Assembly: GCA_048594975.1 (NCBI GenBank)
Contig: JBMDXQ010000019.1
Coordinates: forward strand, 1 to 64,000
Direction: 5' to 3'
Source: JBMDXB01 sp048594975
GTDB taxonomy: Bacteria > Acidobacteriota > Vicinamibacteria > Vicinamibacterales > 2-12-FULL-66-21
DNA: 64,000 bases
This document shows, piece by piece, positions 1-9,086 of this stretch (positions within the stretch are counted from its first letter, which is position 1; each line of letters opens with the position of its first letter). A model generated the notes under the pieces. That model was not told where the DNA came from, searched no databases, and saw nothing but the letters and a program-made list of their open reading frames with translations. Both the position numbers and the translations under genes were made by a program.

Positions 1-1
1 C

Positions 2-1033
2 GAGAAACAGAGAGCGGCTCTCTGGCCGGCTGAAACGTTGGGGGACTCGGAGAGCGTCTGGGTGTCCGAACAGATGTCTGAGGTCCTCGCCGTCGCGCGG
101 CGGATTGCGCCGACGCCCATCACCGTCCTGCTCACCGGCGAGACCGGCACCGGCAAGGAAATCCTCGCCCGCGACATCCATCGCGCCTCCGGCCGCGGCG
201 ACCACCTCTTCCTCCCCTTCAACTGCACCGCCGTGCCCCGCGACATGCTCGAAAGCCAGCTCTTCGGCTACCGCAAGGGCGCCTTCACCGGCGCCGACGC
301 CTCCTTCCCCGGCGTCATCCGCTCCGCCGCCGGCGGCACGCTCTTCCTCGACGAGATCGCCGACGTCCCGGTCGAGCTCCAGCCGAAACTGCTCCGCTTC
401 CTCGAGACCCACGAGATCCACCCGCTCGGCGAGCCCCAGCCGGTCAAGGTCGACGTCCGCATCGTCGCCGCCACCAACGCCGACCTCGAGCGGCTCGTCG
501 CCGACGGCCGCTTCCGCGACGACCTCTTCTACCGGCTCAACGTCGTCCGCCTCAAGCTGCCGCCGCTGCGCGAGCGCCGCGAGGAGATCCCCGCCCTCGT
601 CCACCACTACCTGCGCAAGTTCGGCGACGAGCAGAAGAAGGGTGAGCTCACCCTCGCCGACGAGACCCTCGAGTACCTGCTGCTGTTCTCCTGGCCGGGC
701 AACGTCCGCCAGCTCGCCAACGAAGTCCGCCGCATGGTGGCGCTCGCCGAGCCCGACTCGGTGCTGACGCCCGCGCAGCTGTCGCCCGAGATCCAGGCCT
801 CGCGCCGCACCATCCCGGCCGCCGCGGCGGCCGCCGGCCAGCCGGAACTGTGCCTGCGCCTCGATCAGCCGATGCCGCGCGCCGTCGAGCTGCTCGAGCA
901 GGCCATGATCCGCAGCGCGCTGCAGCGCTCGCGCGGCCGCGTCGAGGAGGCGGCGAAGTTGCTCGGCATCTCGCGCAAGGGACTCTTCCTCAAGCGCCGC
1001 CGCTGGAACCTCGACCAGCAGCAGGCATCATAG
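2..1033 (+). CDS. sigma-54-dependent transcriptional activator, 5' partial
   Basis: This is the AAA+ and DNA-binding part of a bacterial enhancer-binding protein that remodels sigma-54 RNA polymerase. The frame is open to the left edge of the window, so a sensor or receiver domain probably lies upstream; the TTG at 38 is unlikely to be the real start. Visible motifs are Walker A GETGTGKE, the sigma-54 contact loop GAFTGAD, Walker B TLFLDEIAD and the WPGNVRQL element. The C-terminus (about the last 45 residues) is a Fis-type helix-turn-helix ending near SRKGLFLKRRRW. Family assignment is certain; the signal sensed and the target genes cannot be read from this window. Confidence 0.93.
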   Translation, partial: EKQRAALWPAETLGDSESVWVSEQMSEVLAVARRIAPTPITVLLTGETGTGKEILARDIHRASGRGDHLFLPFNCTAVPRDMLESQLFGYRKGAFTGADASFPGVIRSAAGGTLFLDEIADVPVELQPKLLRFLETHEIHPLGEPQPVKVDVRIVAATNADLERLVADGRFRDDLFYRLNVVRLKLPPLRERREEIPALVHHYLRKFGDEQKKGELTLADETLEYLLLFSWPGNVRQLANEVRRMVALAEPDSVLTPAQLSPEIQASRRTIPAAAAAAGQPELCLRLDQPMPRAVELLEQAMIRSALQRSRGRVEEAAKLLGISRKGLFLKRRRWNLDQQQAS

Positions 1034-1099
1034 GAAACCACGAAGTAAGTAAGAACTGAGGAACTACGAAGAAAGAAGAACGGGGGAATTGCCGTCCCG

Positions 1100-2119
1100 T
1101 CACCGTACGCCCGCGAAGAACGACGGCAGCGGCATGTCGCGCATGGTGTGCAGGCCGGGCGCCACCTCCAGAATCCTCGGCAGCGAGTTGACGACAATCG
1201 CCGCGGTGGCGATGTCGCCGTGCACGCCGCCCACGATGCGCAGCGTCAGCGCCGGCGACCCCGTGATTTCGACCGCATCGTACGCCTCTGGCGCTCCCAG
1301 GTAGGCCTCCAGGTGCAGCGCGATGACCGCCCGGCCCTCGCGGTAGCCAGCTCCGTCCTGCACGATGCCGCAGACGTACCCGGGATCGACGGCGAGGAAC
1401 TCGCTGGCGACGGTCTCGGCGGCGATCTTCGGCTGAATCTCCTCGGTGAAGCGATCCAGCTTCCAGCCCAGAGCGTCGGCGATCATGGCGATCGACTCGG
1501 TGAGCCCGACGTGGCGCACGCTGCCGTCGTCCACCTTCCGCTGGAACTGCTCGCGCGTCAGGCCGGCGCCGATCTTCTGCTGGAAGGGCAGCCGTCGGAT
1601 GCGCGCATCCTGGACGCGCTCGACGCGGATCGCGTCCACGCGCTGGCAGACGCCCGTGAGCATGATCGGCAGCGCGTCCATGACGAACCCCGGGTTCACG
1701 CCGGTCGCGAGCACCGCCACTCTGGCCTTCTTCGCCAGCTGGTGGATCACGCGCGCGTACCTCAAGTGGGCCTTCGTCGGGTAGGCGAGCTCCTCGGTGG
1801 TCGACACGATCGGAACCCTGAGCCGCAGGATCTGGTCGAGCTGCGGCAGGATCGACTTGATGGAGGAGCTCGTGCAGAGGACGACGACGTCCGGTCTGCC
1901 GCTCTTGATTGCCTTCTTTGCGTCGGCGGAAACCTTCACCCGGAGCGGACGGCCGAGGCCCGCCACCTCCCCGAGATCGCGCCCAGCCTTGGCCGGGTCG
2001 ATGTCGATGCCGGCCACGATCCGGAACCCCGGGCGCTCCGCCACCTGCCGCACCACGGCGGCGCCTATCGGACCCAGACCGAAGTGCGCGACCTTGATTG
2101 GTCGTGATGTGGTTGCCAT
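1100..2119 (-). CDS. DapB-fold NAD(P)-dependent dehydrogenase (2,4-diaminopentanoate dehydrogenase-like)
   Basis: A 339-residue oxidoreductase. The N-terminus has a Rossmann nucleotide-binding loop (FGLGPIGAAVVRQ) followed by an acidic D-I-D end of strand beta-2, as in dihydrodipicolinate reductase relatives. It is longer than true DapB and lacks an obvious DapB catalytic His motif. The closest family I recognise is the 2,4-diaminopentanoate dehydrogenase / DapB-like group of amino-acid catabolism; the substrate is inferred only. The ATG at 2119 has a Shine-Dalgarno AGGAG about 7 nt upstream and a perfect TATAAT on the minus strand at 2153-2158. It is transcribed divergently from the M1 peptidase gene. 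Confidence 0.75.
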   Translation of the reverse strand: MATTSRPIKVAHFGLGPIGAAVVRQVAERPGFRIVAGIDIDPAKAGRDLGEVAGLGRPLRVKVSADAKKAIKSGRPDVVVLCTSSSIKSILPQLDQILRLRVPIVSTTEELAYPTKAHLRYARVIHQLAKKARVAVLATGVNPGFVMDALPIMLTGVCQRVDAIRVERVQDARIRRLPFQQKIGAGLTREQFQRKVDDGSVRHVGLTESIAMIADALGWKLDRFTEEIQPKIAAETVASEFLAVDPGYVCGIVQDGAGYREGRAVIALHLEAYLGAPEAYDAVEITGSPALTLRIVGGVHGDIATAAIVVNSLPRILEVAPGLHTMRDMPLPSFFAGVR

Positions 2120-2152
2120 CGCGATGCTCCTGACGATGCGGACAAACGCGGA

Positions 2153-2158
2153 ATTATA
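2153..2158 (-). promoter_or_regulatory. -10 box TATAAT for the DapB-like gene
   Basis: A perfect TATAAT on the minus strand, 33 nt from the ATG at 2119. With a start about 7 nt downstream it gives a leader of roughly 27 nt containing AGGAG, so this gene uses a normal Shine-Dalgarno leader. Confidence 0.55.
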
Positions 2159-2203
2159 GCGCGCCAGCGCGGCGCGTGCGCGAGTGGCCGCGTCGATGTG
2201 GTA

Positions 2204-2209
2204 TACGAT
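2204..2209 (+). promoter_or_regulatory. -10 box TACGAT, leaderless type, for the M1 peptidase
   Basis: TACGAT lies 7 nt before the GTG at 2217, so transcription would begin at or next to the start codon. The hexamer decides in favour of GTG 2217 over the GTG at 2184. Confidence 0.55.
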
Positions 2210-2216
2210 CGGCGGC

Positions 2217-4247
2217 GTGTCCGCGCGTGCTCGCGCTCTCCTCGCCGCGACCGTTGCCGCCGTGCTTGCGGGCGGCGCGCCGGCGGGACAGCCGGCTCCG
2301 CCGCCGCAGGCCCCCGCGCCGGGCAGCTTGCCGCTCGCCGATCGGGTCGCCAGCTACGCCATCTCGGCGCGGCTCGATCCTTCGACGCGGACGTTGACCG
2401 GCGAGCAGCTTCTCACCTGGCGCAACGCCTCGAAGATCGCCGCCGGCGCGCTCAGGTTTCACCTTTATTACAACGCCTGGCGGAACACCCGCTCCAGCTG
2501 GATGCGCGAGCGCCTCCTCGCCGGCGACGCCCTCGGGCTCCGGCCGGAAGCCGATTGGGGCTGGATCGACGTCACCAGCCTGCGCGTGATTCGCGCCGGC
2601 GGTGGCCCGGTCGACCTCACGGCGGTGCTGCGGTTCGTCTCCCCCGACGACGGCAACGCCGACGATCGGACGGTGCTGGAAGCGCCGCTCGACGCCCCGG
2701 TGGCGCCGGGCGAGACGCTGAACGTCCAGATCGCCTGGTCATCACGCGTGCCCCGCACCTTCGCGCGCACCGGCGCGATCGGCAACTACTACTTCCTGGC
2801 CCAGTGGTTCCCGAAGATAGGCGTCCTCGAGGACACCGGGTGGAACTGCCACCAGTTCCACGCCGCCACCGAGTTCTTCTCGGACTTCGGCACCTACGAC
2901 GTGCGGCTGACCGTTCCGAGCGGATGGGTGGTCGGCGCCACGGGCCGGGAGCGCGGGCGCCGCGAGGGCGCCGACGGCACGACCACGCACCACTACTACC
3001 AGGAAGACGTCCACGATTTCGCCTGGACGACGAGCCCGGACTACGTCGAGCGGCGGGCGCGGTTCGAGCACCCGTCGCTGCCGCCCGTCGACATGCGCCT
3101 GCTGCTGCAGCCGGAGCACGCCGGCCAGGCCGCCCGGCATTTCCGTGCGACCGAAGCGGCCCTGAAGTACTACGGCGAATGGTTCGGTGCCTACCCCTAC
3201 GGCCACGTCACGATCGTCGACCCGGCCTGGCAGAGCGGCGCGGGCGGAATGGAGTACCCGACGCTCTTCACCGCGGGAACGCGCTGGCTGGCGCCGCGCG
3301 GTGTCACGCAGCCGGAGAGCGTGACGATTCACGAGGCCGGCCACCAGTTCTGGTACGGGGTCGTCGCCAACAACGAGTTCGAGCACGCGTGGCTCGACGA
3401 GGGGCTGAACTCTTTTTCGACGGCGCGGACCATCGAGCAGGCCTACCAGCCGAACCACTTCGCGAAGCGCTACTTCGGGGGGTTCGTGCCGTGGGTGTTC
3501 CGCGATCTGCCGATGGCGCGCGCCACCGACGGCAACCGGCTGGCCGGCTACCGCCCCGTCGCGGAATCCGACGACCAGTCCACCCCGACGTGGCAGTACT
3601 GGCCGGGCACGGCGAGCGCGATCACCTACAACAAGACGGCGCTGTGGCTGCACACGCTCGAGCGGCTGGTGGGATGGGAGACGCTTCAGCGCATCCTGTC
3701 GACGTACTACTCGCGGTTCGCGTTCCGGCATCCCAAGCCCCAGGACTTCTTCGCCGTCGCCTACGAGGTGAGCGGGCGCGATCTCACCTGGTTCTTCGAC
3801 CAGGTGCACCGCAGCTCGAACGTCTTCGACTACGGCATCGAGCTGCTGCGCAGCGAGCCGGCGTCGGGCCGCGGCTTCTTCGGCGACGACGGGCGGCGCG
3901 TGTTCTCGACGCCCGCCGCCTCCGGTGACGCCTACCGGACGGTCGTCGTCGTGCGCCGCTACGGCGAGGCGATCTTCCCGGTGGACGTGAAGCTCACGCT
4001 CGAGAACCGCGAGGAGATCCGGTGGCGCTGGGACGGCGGGGCGCGGTGGACGAAGTTCGAGGTGGAGCGCCGGTGGCGCGGCGTCTCCGCCCAGGTCGAT
4101 CCGGATCGCGTGCTGCTGCTCGATGTCGATTACACGAACAACTCGGCGACCCTCGCGCCGCAGGGACGCCGCGCGGCGCGCAAATGGTCGCTCGCCTGGC
4201 TGATCTGGCTGCAGGACCACCTGCTCACGTACGGGTTCTTCATCTGA
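2217..4247 (+). CDS. M1-family zinc metallopeptidase, exported
   Basis: An aminopeptidase-type M1 peptidase of 676 residues. The zinc site is HEAGH followed 18 residues later by the third ligand Glu in WLDEGLN, and the exopeptidase-type GGMEYP motif precedes it. The N-terminus from GTG 2217 (SARARALLAATVAAVLAGG) reads as a signal peptide, so it should act outside the cytoplasm. The end (WLIWLQDHLL) is hydrophobic and could be membrane-associated. Start 2217 is chosen because a TACGAT hexamer lies just upstream and overlaps the N-terminal extension from 2184. The stop is 1 nt from the ATG of the next gene, which indicates coupling. Confidence 0.9.
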   Translation: MSARARALLAATVAAVLAGGAPAGQPAPPPQAPAPGSLPLADRVASYAISARLDPSTRTLTGEQLLTWRNASKIAAGALRFHLYYNAWRNTRSSWMRERLLAGDALGLRPEADWGWIDVTSLRVIRAGGGPVDLTAVLRFVSPDDGNADDRTVLEAPLDAPVAPGETLNVQIAWSSRVPRTFARTGAIGNYYFLAQWFPKIGVLEDTGWNCHQFHAATEFFSDFGTYDVRLTVPSGWVVGATGRERGRREGADGTTTHHYYQEDVHDFAWTTSPDYVERRARFEHPSLPPVDMRLLLQPEHAGQAARHFRATEAALKYYGEWFGAYPYGHVTIVDPAWQSGAGGMEYPTLFTAGTRWLAPRGVTQPESVTIHEAGHQFWYGVVANNEFEHAWLDEGLNSFSTARTIEQAYQPNHFAKRYFGGFVPWVFRDLPMARATDGNRLAGYRPVAESDDQSTPTWQYWPGTASAITYNKTALWLHTLERLVGWETLQRILSTYYSRFAFRHPKPQDFFAVAYEVSGRDLTWFFDQVHRSSNVFDYGIELLRSEPASGRGFFGDDGRRVFSTPAASGDAYRTVVVVRRYGEAIFPVDVKLTLENREEIRWRWDGGARWTKFEVERRWRGVSAQVDPDRVLLLDVDYTNNSATLAPQGRRAARKWSLAWLIWLQDHLLTYGFFI

Positions 4248-4248
4248 G

Positions 4249-5274
4249 ATGACCGTTTGGCAGGCGTTCCGGGAAGGCGTCCGGCGGGTCAAGGGCGCGC
4301 CGGCGGTGCTGGCCGGGATGGTCGCGGTGACGCTGCTCGTCGCGCTGCCCCTCTCGATGGCGCTCCGCGGCATGATCGAGACGCACCTCGGCGACAGCCT
4401 CTACGGCGAGGCGGCGGCCGACGGCGTGCCCTACGACTGGTGGCAGGAGTTCTCCGCCCAGGCCTCGGGCCTCGGCACCACGTTCGTGCCGTCGATCATC
4501 GGGTTCGGCGCGGTGCTCGACAACCTCGCCGGGCTGCTCGACAACCTGCCGCTCGCCTCCACGATTGCCGGCGCCACGGCGGCCTGGATGGTGGTGTGGT
4601 CGTTCCTCAGCGGCGGCGTGCTCGATCGCCTGGCGCGTGCCCGGCCGACGCGCGCGCCCGCCTTCTTCGGGGCCTGCGGAGCGTACTTCTGGCGCCTCGC
4701 ACGGCTCGGCGTGCTCGCCGGCGCCGTGTACTACCTGCTGTTCGCGTACGTGCACCCGCTGCTCTTCGATGACTTGTACGGCTGGGTGACACGCGACCTG
4801 ACCGCGGAGCGCGCGGCGTTCCTGGTGCGGCTGGCCGGCTACCTGGTCTTCGGGCTGGTGCTCGTGCTGGCCAGTCTCGTGTTCGACTATGCCCGCATCC
4901 GCATCGTCGTGGAGGACCGGCGCAGCGCAATCGGGGCGCTGGCCGCCTCGGGCAGGTTCGTGCGCCGCCGCGCCGGTCCCGCCCTGGCGCTGTACCTGCT
5001 CAACGGCGCAGCGTTCGTGCTGGCGGTACTGCTCTACGCCGCTCTCGTGCCCGGCGCGCCGCGTGCGGGCGTAGCCGCGTGGCTCGTGCTCGCGATCGGA
5101 CAGCTTTACATCGTGGTGAGGCACTACCTGAAGCTCGTGTTCTACGCGTCGCAGACCTCCTACTTCCAGGGTGCGCTGGCCCACGCGGGCTACACCGCGG
5201 CACCGCCGCTGGTCTGGCCGGAGTCGCCTGCTGCGGAAGCGATCGCCAACGCCGACCCCGGGACGTTCCGCTGA
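4249..5274 (+). CDS. polytopic membrane protein of unknown function
   Basis: A 341-residue protein with about six hydrophobic segments: near residues 22-40, 80-125, 140-165, 195-220, 245-268 and 275-295. I do not recognise a family with known function; it resembles the uncharacterised membrane partners often found beside exported peptidases. Its ATG is one base after the stop of the M1 peptidase gene, so it is very likely co-translated with it and may serve the same envelope process. No catalytic motif is visible. Confidence 0.8.
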   Translation: MTVWQAFREGVRRVKGAPAVLAGMVAVTLLVALPLSMALRGMIETHLGDSLYGEAAADGVPYDWWQEFSAQASGLGTTFVPSIIGFGAVLDNLAGLLDNLPLASTIAGATAAWMVVWSFLSGGVLDRLARARPTRAPAFFGACGAYFWRLARLGVLAGAVYYLLFAYVHPLLFDDLYGWVTRDLTAERAAFLVRLAGYLVFGLVLVLASLVFDYARIRIVVEDRRSAIGALAASGRFVRRRAGPALALYLLNGAAFVLAVLLYAALVPGAPRAGVAAWLVLAIGQLYIVVRHYLKLVFYASQTSYFQGALAHAGYTAAPPLVWPESPAAEAIANADPGTFR

Positions 5275-5415
5275 ACGGTGCAGCCCTGCGCCGGAACGCC
5301 CTCGCGCGCGGCGGGCAGGAACGCCCCGGCCCTCGCGCTCGGCAATGCGGTGCTCTTCGAGATCCGATCGGGCGACAGCGCGCAGGCTGCGGCCATGGCG
5401 CGCGAGCCGCGATGC

Positions 5416-5421
5416 TAAGAT
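5416..5421 (+). promoter_or_regulatory. -10 box TAAGAT before nadE
   Basis: TAAGAT lies 10 nt before the ATG at 5432, with no Shine-Dalgarno between. The overlapping ATG at 5420 is in frame but sits inside the hexamer, which argues against it. Confidence 0.5.
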
Positions 5422-5431
5422 GCAGGCGCGT

Positions 5432-6202
5432 ATGACGCGTGCGAACGACATCGCCGCGTGGCTACGACAGCACGTCACGGCGGCAGGCGCGCGTGGGCTG
5501 GTGCTCGGCCTGAGCGGGGGCATCGATTCCGCGGTGACCGCTCGCCTCTGCCAGATGGCCACTCCACGGGGCGTCGTCGGCGTCATCATGCCCTGCCACG
5601 GCGACCCGCGCGACGAAACCGATGCGCGGCTGATCGCGTCGCACTTCGGCATCCCCGCCGTGCGCATCGACCTCGGGCCCGCCTACGATCGGCTCGTGGT
5701 CGATCTCCAGGGCGCGATGGCGCAGCTGCCGGGCGAGCAGCCGGCCAACGACGCCTCGCCGCCGGCCGACATCAAGGCGCGTGTGCCGATCGCGAACGTG
5801 AAGCCGCGCCTGCGCATGACGGCGCTTTACTTCGTCGCGAACGTCCTGAACTACCTGGTGGTGGGAACCGGCAACCGCTGCGAGCTGACGATCGGCTACT
5901 TCACCAAGCACGGCGACGGCGGCGTCGACCTGCTGCCGCTCGGACGGCTGCTCAAGAGCGAGGTGCGTGCGATGGCGCGGGAACTGGACGTGCCGGATTC
6001 GATCGTCGAGAAACCACCGAGCGCCGGCCTGTGGGTCGGCCAGACCGACGAAGGGGAAATGGGATTCACCTACGCGGAGCTCGAGAACTACCTGACGAAG
6101 GGGCCGGACGGGGTGGCATCGACGCTCGCGGTACACATCGAGCGGCTCGAACGCGCCAGCCGGCACAAGCGCGCCCTTGCTCGCACGCCCGATCTCCCGT
6201 AG
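5432..6202 (+). CDS. nadE: NAD(+) synthetase, ammonia-type
   Basis: This enzyme amidates nicotinic acid adenine dinucleotide to NAD with ATP. The 256-residue length fits the short NadE form without a glutaminase domain. The ATP-pyrophosphatase P-loop SGGIDSA is at about residues 28-34. VVGTGNRCELTIGYFTKHGDG is interrupted here only for length: the sequence contains GTGNR and TKHGDGG, the usual substrate-binding segments, and later EKPPSAGLW. The ATG at 5432 follows a TAAGAT hexamer by 10 nt; ATG 5420 is the alternative. It is convergent with the next gene, with 8 nt between stops. Confidence 0.92.
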   Translation: MTRANDIAAWLRQHVTAAGARGLVLGLSGGIDSAVTARLCQMATPRGVVGVIMPCHGDPRDETDARLIASHFGIPAVRIDLGPAYDRLVVDLQGAMAQLPGEQPANDASPPADIKARVPIANVKPRLRMTALYFVANVLNYLVVGTGNRCELTIGYFTKHGDGGVDLLPLGRLLKSEVRAMARELDVPDSIVEKPPSAGLWVGQTDEGEMGFTYAELENYLTKGPDGVASTLAVHIERLERASRHKRALARTPDLP

Positions 6203-6210
6203 CCGGAACG

Positions 6211-9039
6211 CTATCCTGCTCCCACGCCCAGATCCATGTCGGGCGGCGCCGGCTGCTGGATCGCCGGGACGGTCTCGCCGGCAAGCCGCCGCCGCGCGGT
6301 GACCAGGGATTGGCGTAGCACCGGGTCCTCCGAATCCTCGAAGCGACGGAGCTGCGGCGCCAGGCTGCGCAGCTGCAGCGCGCCGACGGCGTAGACCGCG
6401 CACGAGCGCAGCCAGCCGTCCTCGCTGGCCAGCAGTGTCGCGATCGCCCGCTCGACCGAATCGAGCGGCGCCCCGACGAACTTGTTGGCCAGCGCGATCC
6501 GCTCCTCGGTCGTCACCTGGCTGTCGAGCAGCGGCACCAGTACCTGCCGCAGTTCCGGCTTCAGCACGTTGTCGAGGAACTCGACGGCGTTGGCGCGGAT
6601 GAGCGGGTTCGACGAGCGGAGCCCGACGTAGGCGTCGTGCAGTCCCGCCTGCGGCAGCAGCAGCGCCATGATCCGGAAGATGCGCTCGATCTCCTGCTCC
6701 ATCGAGTGGCGCAGTGCCTCGAGCACCGGGTCGTCGTCCTTCAGCTGCGCGCGCAGCGGCCCGAGCACCTGGTACGAGCGGTAGTGGCCCGCGATTTCCG
6801 CCGCCAGGAGCAGCTCGACGACGCTCGGATCGATCGCCACCTCCGGATGCAGGTCGCGGAACTTGTTGAGCGACGCGACGACGCGGTGGCGCAGCGTGAC
6901 ATCGGCGGCGAGCAGCCCCTGGATGAGGACCTGCTGCGCCTCGGGCGTGCCGATGCGGAGCAGCACCGGGGGGAGCTCGCGCCGAACCTCCGCCGAGGCG
7001 GTGTCGTCGCGCAGCTGCGCGTCCAGCTCCGGGAGGATCGTGTCCCCGTATTCGGCGAGCGACGCGGCGGCATCGTCGGCCAGCTCGGGGCGGCCGAGCG
7101 CCTCGATGAGCGGCGCGACGAGCGCCGGGCCGCCGACGCTCCGTGCCGACCGGATCGCCTGGCGTGCGACGACGGCGTCCTCGTCGCCGATGAGGTCGCG
7201 CAGCAGGTCGCCGAATTCGCGCGGCAGCAGCCCGGCCAGCCGCGCGGCTTCAGCGCGGTCGCGCGCGCCCTGGGGCCCGAGGGCGCGGGCCATGCCCTCG
7301 AGCACGAGGCGGGCGGCGTCGAGGTTGCGCGCCTGCCCGGGGCCGGTCAGGAACTCGGCCATCGCCGATCGGACGGACCATTCCTCGACCTCCTCGAGCT
7401 CCTGCAGATGGTGCAGCGGATCGACGCGCCGCGTCCGGGCGAGATAGAGCAGCGCCTGCGTGCGGACGCCGAGGTCGTGGTCGCGCAGCAGCTGTGCAGC
7501 CCGGTCGAGCGAATCGCGATCCCCGGCGGCCGCCAGGATCGCCAGGGCACGGCGGCGGATCTCGGCCTCGGGATGCGCCAGCAACGGCCGCAGCGACGAC
7601 AGCGCCGACGGGGCCTGCTGCGCCTCCAGCACCGCCAGCGCGAACCGGACCTCACCCGCGTCGCTCGACGCCAGCTTGGCGGCGAGCGCCTCGGCGGCGG
7701 ACCGCTCGAGCACCGCAGCGGTCGTGCGCTCGGTATCGAGCCGATGGCGGTGGATGCTGTCGCGGATCGTCCGCACGTACTCCTGCCGCAGCCGCCACGC
7801 CACCCATGTCCAGGCGACGACCACCCCGACCGTAATGGCCGCGGTCCCCTGGAGTCCGAGCCCGAGCCCGCGCAGGTTGAGGAAGCCGGTGGTCGCCACG
7901 CCGAGCAGCACGCCGCCGACCGCATCGGCGAACCGGCTCACCACGATGTCGATGGCCTGCTTCAGAGGCTGGCGCTGGCCTCCGGGAATCGGCAGGTAGA
8001 GCAGCTCGTAGGTGGCCTTGTCGACGGAAAAGCGGAGCGCCTGGTCGCTCGCGCTGGTGAGGAGCACCGGCCAGAACGACCACGCCACGGGAACGAGGAA
8101 GATCGCGAGCTCGCCCAGGCCGAGCACGAGCGGCAGCGCGAGGATGGTAAACGCGACGCCCCAGCGCCGCAGGAGGCGGCCGGTGAGCAGCAGCTGCACC
8201 GACAGGCCGACGATCCCGAGCGTGAAGTTGAACGTGCCGTAGAAGTGCGTCAGCGCGTCCTCGTTTCCCTGGAAGCGCAGGTTGACCACCGTTTCACGCT
8301 GGAAGCCGAGCCACTGCGTGCCCACCGCGACGAGGAACACCAGCGCCGCCATGAGCCGCAGGTAGGGGCTGGCGCGGATGGCGGCGAGCGTCTGCGAGAA
8401 GGGCTGGCGCGGCGGCCGCCCCGTGCGGGTGGCGGAGCGACGGGTTCGCGCGCTGGCGAAGACGAGGATACCGGCAGCGCCCAGAATGAGCGCGGCGAGC
8501 ACCAGCATCAGGTTGACGGTTCCGCCGACGGGCCCGACCAGCTGCCGCGCCAGTAGGCCTCCGGCAATCGCGCCGAGGGAGGCGCCCGATCCGATGATCC
8601 CGAAGAGCCGTTTGGCCTGGCGGGTGTCGAACAGCGAGTTGGCGAAGCTCCACGCCTGCACGGCGGCGACGGCGCCGTAGCAGTTCACCCACACGTAGAA
8701 GACGCCGGGGAGCAACCGGAACGGGTGGGCGCGGAACGCGTACCAGAACAGCACGACGTTCGCGCTGAAGAAGAGAAGCGTCCCGACCGCGGTGGTCCGG
8801 GATCCGAAGCGCGCCACCACCCTCGAGTAGGCCGGGACGAAGAGCGTCAGGACGACGGGGACGGCGGCGTACGCGTAGGGGAGCGCATCGGACCCGTATT
8901 CCGCGAGGAAGATGCCCTGCCTGATCGGCTTGGCCAGCAGGAACGAGGCCATCACGGCGGCAACGTAGAAGAACGTCAGGAGCACGGGCAGGCCTTCGCC
9001 CGGCCGGACATCCAGCAACCGCCGAACCCTGGGAATCAT
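6211..9039 (-). CDS. nucleotide-translocase-like MFS protein fused to HEAT repeats
   Basis: A 942-residue inner-membrane protein. Residues about 15-430 form some 12 hydrophobic segments with features of the ADP/ATP (NTT/Tlc) translocase family, such as FLLAKPIRQG in helix 1 and the RQAKRLFGIIGSG segment. Residues about 450-930 are soluble helical HEAT-type repeats. Such proteins occur in several phyla, but the substrate is not established, so ATP/ADP exchange should not be assumed. It is divergent from, and paralogous to, the gene at 9087. The ATG at 9039 is preceded 9 nt upstream by TAAACT. Confidence 0.85.
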   Translation of the reverse strand: MIPRVRRLLDVRPGEGLPVLLTFFYVAAVMASFLLAKPIRQGIFLAEYGSDALPYAYAAVPVVLTLFVPAYSRVVARFGSRTTAVGTLLFFSANVVLFWYAFRAHPFRLLPGVFYVWVNCYGAVAAVQAWSFANSLFDTRQAKRLFGIIGSGASLGAIAGGLLARQLVGPVGGTVNLMLVLAALILGAAGILVFASARTRRSATRTGRPPRQPFSQTLAAIRASPYLRLMAALVFLVAVGTQWLGFQRETVVNLRFQGNEDALTHFYGTFNFTLGIVGLSVQLLLTGRLLRRWGVAFTILALPLVLGLGELAIFLVPVAWSFWPVLLTSASDQALRFSVDKATYELLYLPIPGGQRQPLKQAIDIVVSRFADAVGGVLLGVATTGFLNLRGLGLGLQGTAAITVGVVVAWTWVAWRLRQEYVRTIRDSIHRHRLDTERTTAAVLERSAAEALAAKLASSDAGEVRFALAVLEAQQAPSALSSLRPLLAHPEAEIRRRALAILAAAGDRDSLDRAAQLLRDHDLGVRTQALLYLARTRRVDPLHHLQELEEVEEWSVRSAMAEFLTGPGQARNLDAARLVLEGMARALGPQGARDRAEAARLAGLLPREFGDLLRDLIGDEDAVVARQAIRSARSVGGPALVAPLIEALGRPELADDAAASLAEYGDTILPELDAQLRDDTASAEVRRELPPVLLRIGTPEAQQVLIQGLLAADVTLRHRVVASLNKFRDLHPEVAIDPSVVELLLAAEIAGHYRSYQVLGPLRAQLKDDDPVLEALRHSMEQEIERIFRIMALLLPQAGLHDAYVGLRSSNPLIRANAVEFLDNVLKPELRQVLVPLLDSQVTTEERIALANKFVGAPLDSVERAIATLLASEDGWLRSCAVYAVGALQLRSLAPQLRRFEDSEDPVLRQSLVTARRRLAGETVPAIQQPAPPDMDLGVGAG

Positions 9040-9048
9040 GAAGCGCCG

Positions 9049-9054
9049 AGTTTA
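9049..9054 (-). promoter_or_regulatory. -10 box TAAACT, leaderless type
   Basis: TAAACT on the minus strand, 9 nt before the ATG at 9039. It shares a 47-nt divergent intergenic region with TAGGCT of the paralogous gene. Confidence 0.45.
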
Positions 9055-9073
9055 CTTCAACTTCCGCTTGGCT

Positions 9074-9079
9074 TAGGCT
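9074..9079 (+). promoter_or_regulatory. -10 box TAGGCT, leaderless type
   Basis: TAGGCT lies 7 nt before the ATG at 9087 with no Shine-Dalgarno in the gap. Confidence 0.45.
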
Positions 9080-9086
9080 GTGCCGC

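Noticed and set aside
2742..4373. Long minus-strand open frame opposite the M1 peptidase
   Set aside because: It is antisense to a well-supported enzyme and its translation is Arg/Pro/Val-rich without any domain; open antisense frames are expected at this GC content.
6637..8556. 639-codon plus-strand frame
   Set aside because: It lies entirely opposite the HEAT-repeat transporter and reads as Arg/Gln/Glu-rich filler.
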